Assembly (NCBI GenBank): GCA_037447655.1
Contig: JBBHKE010000161.1
Span: 252,541 to 316,540 of the forward strand
Reading direction: 5' to 3'
DNA from: Zygnema cylindricum
Lineage: Eukaryota; Streptophyta; Zygnematophyceae; Zygnematales; Zygnemataceae
DNA: 64,000 bases
Shown here: piece by piece, positions 32,901 to 43,458 of the stretch
Layout: every line of letters starts with the position of its first letter
Position numbering within the stretch: the stretch's first letter is position 1
Notes under the pieces: model-generated
The model's database searches: none
The model's input: only the letters and a program-made list of their open reading frames with translations
Told to the model about the DNA's origin: nothing
Translations under genes and position numbers: made by a program

Positions 32901-34689
32901 AAATGTAGAATCTGCCTTTATACAAGTGAGCTTGAACAAGGCTACTCGCTTTCTTCACAAAGCAAAGGCCAAGTGCTTTGTCTTACGCGTACAGTTTCAC
33001 AAAAACAGTGGTTTTACATATACTGTTACACTTCTATATCAGCATCAAAGAAACAAACCTTGAAGAAAAAGGGCAAACATGCATGAGTTTCATAGGATGC
33101 AATACGACTTAAACAGTCTTATCTTTCTAATTTTTCAATTTCTATTTTGTAGAGCTTCTAAAGTATGTTGAAAAGTGTAGGAAAGGAGACATCGGAAGTG
33201 GAGATAGTGATTGTAAATCAGAAAGAACAGTGGACAGGCATAAAACTTCCACAAAAAGAATAATATGGGTCCCCAATAAATATTAATATGAATGCACAGA
33301 TTGTAAAGGAATATGATTGAATCCCATCCTACTTTACACCTGAAAAACTTACATGCTCTACTACTTGACCAAGAGTTTAGACTAACTTTTCCTTTGACTT
33401 ATCCATCAAAAAATGCGAAATGGCGAATCAATGGCTCTACATTCATTCTGTGGTGGCCTGTCCACAGCATTGAATCAATAGCAATATGGTTACCGAAAGA
33501 CTCACAAAAAGTTCTTTAAGGAGTAAATTCGATAAAGAAACTTCTTAATGAAGAGTTCTAAACCCATAGACATTACTAATGATACAATGGTGATAAGGAA
33601 AAAAAAAAAAAAACAAAAGATTGCTTCACCTGAGGCCTAACTATAAAGGATCCGTCGTGACCAATCTCCTCCATCCACTTTGCAACATCTTTTTCGGTGT
33701 TGCCATCGTTCGCATAAAAAAGGTAACGAGTGACATCTTCACACCTGTACGGCTCCCATGGAAATAACAAACAAACAAAAAACCAAATTATTTTGTTTCT
33801 TTCTTTACAAAGTCAAAGTTCGATGAGTCACTTGGAGTAGACGAGGAGATAAAAGACTCAAACACCCGTTCCAAAATTTCGACGAAGGATTAAGTCGAAT
33901 CTCATTCTGACATGTTTGTGGTTTCCGATGCCCATGGCTCTCCCCTTCTTCTCTCTCTCTCTCTCTCCTCCCACCCCCTTTCTCTCCCGCTCTCCCCCCT
34001 TACTTTAGCAACACGGAGGTCAATTTTTCCTCCCTCTCTCTCCCCTATTGTTCATGAAATGAAGGTCATTTTCCATTGCAAGTTGTTGAGACACCCAAGT
34101 GGATCCAAAAATAGATTTTAGATAACGGATGGGACATTTGTCACAAAAATGCTTATTTCCTGAGACAACAGTTTTGGGCAAAAACCGCATTGTGTTTGAA
34201 TGTGGAATTCATCGGGAAAAATGCGTTACGAGAAATCAAAAATGTCTAGGGTTTTAGGATAATTTTACGCGAGAAATTCGGGTTTTGAAAAACAAAGTCA
34301 GGGGTTTTTGAAGGTTTGGCCTCTAAACATAGTTCACACGTGCAAAAACAACTGCCTTTACATACTTTACGCGCATTGTGAAGGTATAATAATACGAGAA
34401 TAGTGTGGAGTAACCGCATATCGTGTTTCCTATTGTTTTTGCACATTTGAATCGTGCTTTAAAAAAAAAAAAAGGGCTTTAGAACTTTGAAGCGTCTTCT
34501 TGGCTTGAGGGACTTCCATTGGTTTTTAAGAACAATTCTTTTTCCCGCTCCAATGTTGCGTTGTCGTATTCGAATATGTTCACCGTTTCTTATAAACTTA
34601 AGTTTCACTTTTCATTGTGAAAAGAGAGCCAAAAAAAAAAAAGTAAAAGAAGAAAACGAAAAGAGGAAAACGATAGATGTTAGAGAGAT

Positions 34690-34727
<38 letters not shown>

Positions 34728-34903
34728 TGTTGAAAGTATAGCAACAGTCACCTGGCTGCCTCTCCAATGGTGTGGCTCGAACACGCGCGGTAGAAGTCGA
34801 GAGCTGCCGGCCGGCCAACTCCTGCCGCCAGACGAGTCTTGCCGCGTCCCAAGGCCGGCCGCCGCGCGAACACCAGCAGCGCTCGCTGCCGCGCCGCGCT
34901 CAT
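29995..34903 (-). CDS. DUF2064 / TIGR04282-type glycosyltransferase-like protein
   Basis: Six exons on the minus strand: 34,903-34,752; 33,744-33,630; 31,958-31,890; 31,543-31,463; 30,945-30,871; 30,372-29,995. The frame is continuous, with GT-AG introns, and the product is 289 residues. Exon 1 encodes LLVFARRPALGRGKTRLAAG, the nucleotide-binding N-terminus of the family. Exon 3 has EGEDLGRRMMGAF, exon 4 IIGTDCPDL, exon 5 VVFGPAHDGGYYLLGL and exon 6 KIPWSTSEVL followed by LMDVDTVEDL. This is the full motif series of DUF2064 proteins, which have a GT-A-like nucleotide-sugar transferase fold. Bacterial TIGR04282 members are annotated as arsenosugar-biosynthesis glycosyltransferases; the plant role and substrate are unknown to me. 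About 70 residues after the core look lineage-specific. Exon 6 opens at a CAGCAG tandem acceptor, so a one-Gln variant is possible. Confidence 0.88.
31011..31209. repeat. MITE of the CACCG family in DUF2064 intron 4, 199 bp
   Basis: The ends CACCGTGAATCGTTATTAG and CAAATAACGATCCAAGGTG form an imperfect inverted repeat with TA outside both ends. It lies between exons 5 and 4 of the minus-strand gene. Confidence 0.75.
32733..32809. repeat. 22-bp tandem repeat, 3.5 units, in DUF2064 intron 2
   Basis: The units GTACGTGAATTGGAAAACAG plus TC start at 32,733, 32,755 and 32,777, with a partial unit from 32,799. The full units are identical. Confidence 0.9.
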
Positions 34904-35692
34904 CGTGGCGGAAGTACTGTACGGTAAGGTACGGTACGGCTGCCAGGTTCGAGCTAGGGTTAACGGCCACGTGTACGGTTGTCAGCTTCGAGGGTACGGC
35001 TTATCGATTAGCCGCCACGTGAATAATGAAGGTTCGAGAGTACAGGCGGTTGTCGCGTAGTGGACTATTAGTACAGCCGTACAGGGTTAGGTTTGAATGC
35101 GGGTTAGGGTTTGAAGCGTGAGCTGACTTCTGATTCGTTGACAGGAACCATGGCTTCATCAGAGCCTTCGTTTGTCTACATACCGGAATGAAAAGAGAAA
35201 TAGTCGTCAGATTTTGAAATGGCATGCGGCAGACTATGACGGAGCAGACAAGCAACCGAAGGTCTCCAAGTGGCAACTTCTAGGGAACGTCTCGGCTTTT
35301 GAGGAGAGATCCACGTGTATGGATTGTGTATTAGAGAAAATTGATCGAACTTTCGTCTTCCGTATCTTTTATGATGACTCGGATGGGGCACTCGCTGTGT
35401 TCTTAAAGTGCGAAGGTCACGCGCATATATCGCACGGAATCAGCATATCGTGCGTTTTCTTTCGATAGTAAGACTTTTGTAGTTTTGTGCGATAAATATC
35501 TTGCGGCAGCATTAATTAATCACTGCCGTACACTGCCCTCGCTATTGGGGGGGGGGGGGTTGGTTGATCGTCTAGTTCGAGTGGTTTTCCGACAGGAAGT
35601 CGCAAATTAGCATTTATGATTTATCACACAGTGCAGCTGTCAACAGTAAACACTGAAACAGGTCACTTGTCGACGCATGTTTTCGTTAAGTA
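34904..35692. promoter_or_regulatory. Upstream region of the DUF2064 gene, possible divergent promoter
   Basis: Two G-box-like CCACGTG motifs lie at about 34,967 and 35,012. A telo-box-like TTAGGGTTT lies near 35,104. An ATG at 35,150 opens only a 13-codon frame. A frame from 35,142 to 35,468 is open for about 108 codons but lacks an ATG near its start and matches no family I know. I do not call a gene here. Confidence 0.4.
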
Positions 35693-35722
35693 CACCGCCA
35701 ATCGCTATTAGAGTATGGGTGG

Positions 35723-36360
35723 GCTTCCATTAGCGAAAAAGTGGGGTTTTTTACTGAAGGCCGTACCATTTCGTACAAGTTCGTACAGAATTTTTTTTTC
35801 AACGAAAACAACATTACAGAAAATTGTCCAAGGTTGTAGGCGTAAGTTAGGACCGTCGGATCTAATAATACTTTTTATCCGTGACGCCACGTCACCAACC
35901 CTACAGTTTGTTAAGACAGTCACAGGGAGGACAGTTCTCGAATACAGAACGTGTAAAAATGGGCCACGTGGAAAAGGTAAAAAACATCCACGATGGGCGC
36001 GCGCATATGTGCGTACACGTCGCAAGCGCCATGTGCCTTCTGCCAGGGTGGCTGCGAATCCGCCTAAATTATCTCGTCACGCTCCCACCATCAAAGTTTG
36101 TCGCCGCCTTTTTGTCATTGCCTTTTGAAATTTTGGGTCGTACACTTAATGCGCTATGTAATAGTCATTAATTACCACCGCTTGTACAGATATTATCTCC
36201 GCTGGTACAGATATTACCTCCGCTCGTACAGATATTGCATTCTGACATTCCGTTCTAAGATTCTTTCAAGATTTTAAGCATCGAATATTAACCTACGTGT
36301 TACCAACCAGAATAAGCCAAGCAAATAAAAAGTGATTTACAGACGCGACCTAATGGAAGG
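35723..36360. repeat. Transposon copy of the GTTCCATTAGG family (R1b)
   Basis: The ends are CTTCCATTAGCG and CCTAATGGAAG. The segment aligns with 5,409-5,755 over its left half. There is no transposase. Confidence 0.55.
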
Positions 36361-36492
36361 CACGCCCTTCAGTAATATTTTCAGTACAATTACTGAGATG
36401 CAGAATGGAAGTCCACCCTAAAGGGTGAAGTTCCATCATAAGTTTCTGTAATTGTACGGCAAACTCTACAGACCGGGTCGATTGAGGGTGAG

Positions 36493-37183
36493 GTTCCATT
36501 CGGGGAAAAATGTCGTTTTTTATAGACAACCGTACTGTTTCGTACAATGCCATACCAAGAAAAATAAAATGTCAGAAAAAGAAGCCTACTGAATGAGGGA
36601 TTTGATACTCCACGTTTATGGGCGTAAACGTGGACCATCGGATTCATAATCGGATAAGCGATCGTCTGACACTTTCAGTTCGCAACAAGTGACCCAGAGT
36701 AGGTCAATTCTATGCGCTTGAACGTATAACATCGTGCCTCGTGGAAAAGGGAACAAATATCCAAGACGACCGCGCGACCAGGTGGGTACACGTCGCACAT
36801 GACATATGCCATCCGCCAGGGAGGATGTGAGGCCATCGGAAGCCGCAAGAAAATATTTGACGGAGGATATTGTTTCACGCGTTTGTCGCCATCCATTAAC
36901 CATTCTGACATTTTCGTACGTTTCTACAAATCTTAAGTTTTGTCCGCCCGTACAGATTTTATTCAATACGTCGTGCGAGTCACTTTTTACTTTCGTGGGT
37001 AAAAATTTGTGGTCACAATTTGCTATCAAAGATTCTGTAAAGATTACTATAATCACATTCATCTACTACGTGGACTAATCAAACTGTGCTACGCAAATAA
37101 AATGTCAGTTACTGACCCGACACAATGGAACGGTCGCTTCAGTAAACGAATTTTCAACGTTTACTGAGAGCGCCTAATGGAAC
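36493..37183. repeat. Transposon copy of the GTTCCATTAGG family, 691 bp (R2b)
   Basis: The ends are GTTCCATTCGG and CCTAATGGAAC. It aligns end to end with 6,860-7,551 and keeps the subterminal hairpin CAGTAAACG/CGTTTACTG. Confidence 0.75.
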
Positions 37184-38452
37184 AACGCTATGAGTCGAAG
37201 TTCCATCACGTAGAGTCTGTAAGCCACGTGTTCTAAATTGACTGGCGCCACGCAAGCTACGATCCGATATTGAATATCTCTCAGATTTTTAGCACCGATA
37301 AACTTCACTTCAAATCTTGACTTGCGTACCATGTACCTGCGTACGAAGTAATCATACGACAAAAATTTTATACATTTTGCAGACGCAAGTCTGTACGCCA
37401 GCTCATTTTTTAGGGTTTCAATTTTCGAACATAACGAAACTCCTTTGAGAGAAATAGTGTGACGAACAAAAGTTACTAAAAATAGCGTGACGAGGGAATG
37501 TTACGAAATTTCGTTTTTGTTTTCGGTTGTATTTTGGAAACCGTGTGTCATGTGCAAATCTTAATAATTTTCATTGGTTTTCCATCATGACACGTAGCTT
37601 AATTGTCAACGTGTCACAAATTTTTTTTTATGCATATGCCAACCCACCTCTTTGAGGTGGGTTGAGTGTAACAAAGAAAATTGAAGGGAACTCCTCGCAG
37701 ATGAACATCTGACGGCCAGTATTACCTCCAAAACCTTTGGAGATAATCGGCAAGATTCTCCGTAATGTTGTTTTTCGCAAAAAAACAAAATAGGCGGTAC
37801 GATTTGGTACGGAGAGTCGCGGATTTCTGTAAAGAACGCCACTTTTCGCTTCATGGAACTTCACCTTAATTCGCTGCCCTAAGGGTCGCGAATTTCTGTA
37901 AACTACGCCACTTTTTGCCTGATGGAATGTCACCCTAAATAACGCTAGTTCAATGCCCTTTAAAAAAAAAAAAAACTGATATACAATCCATAATTATATT
38001 TTTCCCATTATTATTATTAGGGTTTTTTTTCAATTAGCGTTAATAATGGAAGTACACTGCGATGGAAATAGTGTGGCGTACGGACAGGGTATCTCTGTAC
38101 GAAACGGTACTTTTTGAATTACAAAGGCATAAAAAGACACTTAACACACATGTGAATGTGCGCTGGAAGAAAGAGAGGCAAACTCATCGACAAAAATCAC
38201 GTTCTCATATGTTCGTCTGTCGATCGTGTGAACAACGCGACGACGTACGAATTGTCAGATTTTATACGCGTACACATATTATTGTAGATATCGAAAGGGC
38301 GGGAATTTATTATTCAGGACAACCCAAATTACAGTTAGGGATTAATAAGTATATACCTTTTGTTTCAAAAAAAACAATTCCCGATTAGTGTTAATAACAC
38401 TAATTTTTTTTTTACGCAATTTATTCTTTTACTCTAATAGCGATTGACGGTG

Positions 38453-39236
38453 TAGTTTGAATATAGTGCTAACATTTAGTTCTTTTCTAGCGCTAATAAC
38501 TATGTGTGGTGGACCGTACTGTTTCGTCAAGAAACTAGGGTGCAAGATTACTCGAGTGCCCTTGTGGGAGGAAAGGCATCCGGCTTCAGGGGGGTTAGAA
38601 AAAATGGTGAATTGTTGACGTAGTTTTCACGTACCGCAATGATTAACGATGAACCCTAAAGACAATATTGAGGAACCACAACATCAGACCATTGCTCTAA
38701 AACTAGGGTCGGTAAAGGGCGATGAAAAGCCTTATTCCCTATTCATCCCATCCGCATGATGACCGCGTAATTGAATGGGCTCGGTAATATCATCGACGAG
38801 CATTTATGAAAATGAAGAATTAATAAAGGTACAATATGATCACTTGTTATTTTTTATATTGACTTGAATGCCACCATTGTATCACATGACGACGACTAAG
38901 TTGTCTTCTAAAATGCAAAAAAAAAATGATTTTTTTTTTTTTAGATAAACATTTAATAACGTCAATTACACACCTTTGAGATTAAAGTGATGAGGGACTA
39001 AAAAAAAAAAGCAATCTATTCAAATCAATAAAATATATGCGGATGGTAGCAAGAAAATTATCTATTGAAGTCTACAAAATGATTTAAACTTCAAATAATT
39101 GGGGATAAACTCATAAAGGACCACGAAAAAAAAAAAGGTAATAATTATCGAGAATTACAATTAGCTTTAGTGTAAACAATGAAATGCATACTTTCGATAT
39201 CGCCACTGTATTTTAATAATTAATTTGTTTCCTTCT
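38453..39236. other. Intergenic, no gene seen
   Basis: AT-rich sequence with poly(A)-like runs and no supported feature. Confidence 0.45.
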
Positions 39237-40679
39237 TGTCGTGCATGAGAGGCAAGCAAGCAAACATGCATCACAACCAACAAAGTCATGCATACGAACA
39301 TATATGCAAACAGACATAAATATGAAAAAACACAAACTATATACACCATGAGAAAGAATAAAGGTGAAAATGACTCAAAAAGAGAAAGGGAAGAATACTC
39401 CCCTAAAGTGAAGTGGACCCAATAATTTCATACTAAGCCATGAGGTAGCCACTAGGCTCTCGGGTCTTCCACGTATTCTCTACAAGAGTTATCTCAAAGG
39501 AAAGCAACGAAGCAAAATAATCACTTCCAACCAAAACCAAGAAAATCAAAATTAACCAAAAATGACACTTTCCCAAGAAAAGCGAAATGCCACAAACATA
39601 AATACACTCAAACAAACCGTCCAGCTCTCCGGAGAATGGCGCAGCTTGAAAGTAGATGCCACACCTCAAGCCTCCACTCCACCAATCGCCAAAAAAACAA
39701 ATTTGGAGGGAAACCTTCCGGACTTGGCCGAAGCCGTGTGGATTAAAAATGAAGCAGAAACAAAGGCAAATATTCTTAACCTATCTAGCCACTATAGCTA
39801 GCTAGCAATAAGAAAGAGAAAGCATGAGCAATCGGTGAGAGGGAGAGCAATAGAAAAGCTGCGCTGCCAAGAGAAAATTCTTGTCCAAAAGTTAAATTCT
39901 CTAAGTCTGAGAATTAGAATAAGTAAGAGCTACGCTAGGCCTAAGCAAAATTAGCCTACATCTAGTCTACTTTACATGCATGAAACTATTTAAGATGTTG
40001 GCCAATAGGCGGCCAACATCGTTTGCCGTACGACTGACAAAATCCACCGTTCGAGGGTATAAACCCACCCTAACTACCTATATGCGCGAACCTACATGGG
40101 TTCGCGACTTAAAAATAAAAGGTATCGAAGCGTCGCCGATACTACCGGAAATCCCGATTCGGCGCCAAACGATATCGCGTGTCAATACTCCCAAAACTGC
40201 GTGCATACGCACGAAACAAAACATGTCGCACGAAATGAAACATATCGCCCGAAATATTCCCGGAAATCACGCCACGTCGATACTCCAAAATCTTGTACCT
40301 TGAAACGAAACAAACAAAAATGTGCGCACGTAATTAGTATGTATTTAATTGTACGTGAACGCAAATCGCGTTAACATCATAAACAAATGAACCGACGGAA
40401 ACTCGCACGTGCGAACGCAAAAATCAAACGTGCGTGCATCAAATCGCGCGTGCATGCATAAAATCACGCGTGCGTGCGAAATATCGTGCATGCGTACAAA
40501 ATACCACACATGCGTGTAAAATACCGCGCGTGCATGAGAAATACTGCGAACGCGTGAGAAATACCGCGCGTGCATGAGAAATACCGCGCGTGCATGCATT
40601 ATATCGTGCGCACGCGCGGAATATCGCGCATGTCGGCATGACATCGTGCGCGCGAGAATCGACACGATGTGGCATGACA
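39237..40679 (-). repeat. LTR of the TGTCATGCC family (copy B), complete, about 1,443 bp
   Basis: On the minus strand it begins TGTCATGCCACATCGTG and ends GCACGACA. It aligns over its length with copy C and over its last roughly 800 bp with copy A. Landmarks in order are a CGCGTGCATG-type minisatellite (40,415-40,660), the perfect stem-loop at 39,994-40,020 (GATGTTGGCC arms) and the segment GGCTCTCGGGTCTTCCAC. No gag or pol of its own adjoins the left side, so it is a solo LTR or part of an LTR dimer. Confidence 0.8.
40415..40660. repeat. Minisatellite of alternating purine-pyrimidine 20-mers in LTR copy B
   Basis: About twelve units of 19-21 bp follow the pattern AAATACCGCGCGTGCATGAG, rich in CGCGCGTGCATGC. 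The same array lies in copy C at 45,765-45,975. Several apparent open frames here reflect this periodic composition only. Confidence 0.85.
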
Positions 40680-40930
40680 GATGTCATGCATGAGAGTCAA
40701 GCAAGCGAACATGCATCACAACCAGCAAAGTCATGCATTCGAACATATTTGCAAACGGACATAAATATGAAAAGACAAAAACTATATACACCATGAGAAG
40801 GAATAAAAGAGAAAATGACTCAAAGAGAGAAGGGGAAGAATACTTCCCTAAAGTGAAGTGGACCAAATAATTTCCCCCACCCAGCTCCTTAGCCTGTAGA
40901 GGGGCTGGTCAACACAGCTAAGGGCCTGGA

Positions 40931-41891
40931 TCAGCAGCAATGGTTAGCCGGGTTGAAAGATAATGAAGGAGAGAGGCACTCCATGTGGAACCCTTGATCA
41001 TCACATGTATATGTATAAACTATCTGCAAACTCAACATCCCATTAGTATCGCTATCCACCACATGGAGAATGTGTGGAAAGACCTCGGTGTTGACAGCAT
41101 CCAAGAGATGACGCGAGTCGAGGAGAAAACTGGGCTCACTAAAACTATCTTGAAAGTCGATGCTCGAAAATGCAGGGAGTGCGGAAGCCAAATGTGCCAT
41201 AGTGGGCTGCGGCTTCCGAGCAGAGACAAGAGGGAGGCAAATTTTGTGTCCCAAAAAATTAGAGGGGCGGTTGGAGAAGGTTTGATCATGCATATCTACT
41301 CCCCCACCGATTCGGAAGATAACATCCTGTCCCACTAAGCATTCGTAGTCGTTGCATTTGGTGACCAATGTTGACAGAAAATTCCACGGACTCACCCTCG
41401 GTTCTGTTTTGGAATCAAAAGATAAGCAGATCCTTGGTGATTCCAAGCACCGGCTTTGTGGTACTGGCCGAAGTGAGAAGCAGAGTAGCCGTGACTTGAA
41501 GCTTGTTTGCGGTTAGACCAATTTTGAGTGCAAATCCAGATCCGAGGATCACGAGTTTGGCTCCGGTGTCCATGAGAGGTAGAGAAAGAGCAACGACGTT
41601 AACGGACAAGGATTTTCGAGCATTTTCCAAGAAAATGATGTGAGGATCAAGGTCACGGCGCTCATCCGCGGTAACCAGTTGAATAACAGAAAGACTACGG
41701 TTCAGCTGCAACGCCCTCAAAGCGGCGACCGCAGCGAACTCATCAACAATGGGAGAGGCTTTGGGAACCTCATTAGGAAAAGGAGAGGCTATGGGGGCTT
41801 CATCAATCATGGTAAAAAGGATGCTTAGTCGTTCTTTGACTCGGTGTGCATCATGTATGGTACTATCCAAAATGGTGAGAGCTTCAGCCAC
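40931..41891 (-). pseudogene. Retropepsin-like protease remnant
   Basis: The frame 41,891-41,415 contains LPLMDTGAKLVILG, with the DTGA active-site motif of retroviral-type aspartic proteases. It is in the same frame as the zinc-knuckle part of gag, separated by a stop. The next frame (41,446-40,931) continues the protease with YECLVGQDVIFRIGG, typical of the gypsy retropepsin end, so one frameshift lies near 41,430. About 100 further residues are unrecognised. Confidence 0.65.
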
Positions 41892-42020
41892 TATGGAAGA
41901 AGCTGTGTCTGGTAAAGGAGAGAGAGATAATTTCTCGAAAGAAAGTGGAATACGGGAATTCTATAATTTACCGTCTCGATTGTGATCGAGCGAGCCCTTA
42001 TCAAAAGTAGCTGCTCGTTG

Positions 42021-43458
42021 TTAGATAGTAGAATCTCGGAGGATTCGGCCGGCCAACGATGGCATGTGGACGACTCTCCTTGCCATCCCCGTAAATTGGG
42101 GTTTCATATCGGCCATGAAGGCGGCAAATTGTTCCTTCATCATGGCCGCCATCATGACTTGTAACTCAGCCTTTTCCCTCTCTGTGCTAGAGATCTTAGG
42201 CGGAGTCGCCTCTTCCTCTGTCTCGGTAGGAAGAGTGACCGGCTTGGCGGAACGTGCAAGAATTCCACCATTCTCAATCTGATTCTGATATGAGAAATTA
42301 GGGTCGTTAACATAGCAACGGTGGACATAATGTCCCTTCTGGTTGCAATGGGTGCATGTGGCCGACTTATCCGGGCACATGCGAGCATCGTGCCCCGTGT
42401 TTCCACATCGAAAACACAATCGGTCTTCGGAATTAAATGGCGAATTTCCCACAGTCGGCGTCTTAGGAGGCATATTAGAAGGCCACGCGTTCCATGGAGG
42501 TGGTGGGGATTGGTCAAATTCGTTTCTTTGAGATTCGAGATTGTCATGAGCATCCCACCACAACCATTGCATCCCATACCTAACCGCATATTCAGCCGCT
42601 TGCTCAAAGGTAAATTTCAACCCGTATGTTTGACAGAGATGAGTCTGAATGAATATTTTCGATTAAGGAGGAAACCGTCCCACGAATTTTTAGACAGCCT
42701 TTGCATCGGACATAAGGTCCGGTAATGCTTCTCGAAGAGTTTCCATTCTAGCTCGTAAAGCAGGGGCAGTCTCACCCGGCTTACGTTTGAAGTTCATCAA
42801 CTCCTTAACCTGATCTGGATTTTGCATCCGATATTCTTATTGGAAAAGATCGAACATGACCGATAGCGGGTCACATAAAAGAATTAATCCTCCCGGTATA
42901 GCTGGAACTGCCGCACGGGTAGCCACAACATACTGCTAAGGAACTCGGGGATGGCTAGATATAGCTCATCCCCATTAAAGTCCAATGCTGCTGGAACAGC
43001 TGCTTGGTAGGGAATTTCTACCTGGCCGGAAACGGCTGGAAGTCCCGCAAAGGGTGGAGAGTGCTCTGTCATTTGACAAATACTCTCATACTTTGGTGTG
43101 TATAAAGTGAGAGCCGAACCCCGAAGGTATCGGCCGAGGAGAGAGAAAGCGACCCTAAGGTGAAAGCGATCTTGAAAAAAAATGCCAAGTCACGCATTTC
43201 GGTATCATAAAGCATACGAAAATGGGAAAGAGACATGGTGTCTTTCATTCCCGAAAAAAAAATTTGCATCTTCCCCATACCCCCGTCTGACGAAGAAGCC
43301 ATGTCGTCAAAAGAAGTATGCGCCGGTGGTTCCAAATTTGGATTAACCAGAAATTGAAATGTGAGAGGATAAGAAAACATTTCATTTGAAAATTCTTCTT
43401 CGGTTCTATCCAGGTATGACCTAGAGGAAACCGATGATAATGAGGAGACTGTGGTCAA
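42021..43458 (-). pseudogene. Gag remnant with two zinc knuckles
   Basis: The nucleocapsid part (42,620-42,021) carries two CCHC knuckles, CFRCGNTGHDARMC and CTHCNQKGHYVHRC, both with standard C-x2-C-x4-H-x4-C spacing. The upstream capsid part is spread over other frames (43,458-43,069 and 43,072-42,884), so at least two frameshifts separate the pieces. In a live element this protein would coat the RNA genome in the cytoplasmic particle. It is not functional here. Confidence 0.75.

Larger units (their letters stand above)
35693..38452. repeat. Nested transposon cluster bounded by MITE-family ends
   Basis: The left end TACACCGCCAATCGCTATTAG at 35,691 and the right end CTAATAGCGATTGACGGTGTA near 38,453 belong to the CACCG family. 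Between them lie copies of the GTTCCATTAGG family and further fragments with ends such as GGGTGAAGTTCCATCA (36,420) and TGATGGAATGTCACCCT (37,920). The arrangement looks like repeated insertion into one older element. The exact order of events is uncertain. Confidence 0.45.

Noticed and set aside
39562-39801. Identical 79-codon frames at 39,562 and 44,897
   Set aside because: They are copies of the same LTR segment; identity reflects repeat copies, not a conserved gene.
40345-40690. Repeated His/Ala/Arg-rich peptides, and a CRISPR-like look of regular repeats
   Set aside because: The 20-bp units have no distinct spacers and belong to an LTR minisatellite in a plant nuclear genome; the peptides are artefacts of the repeat.
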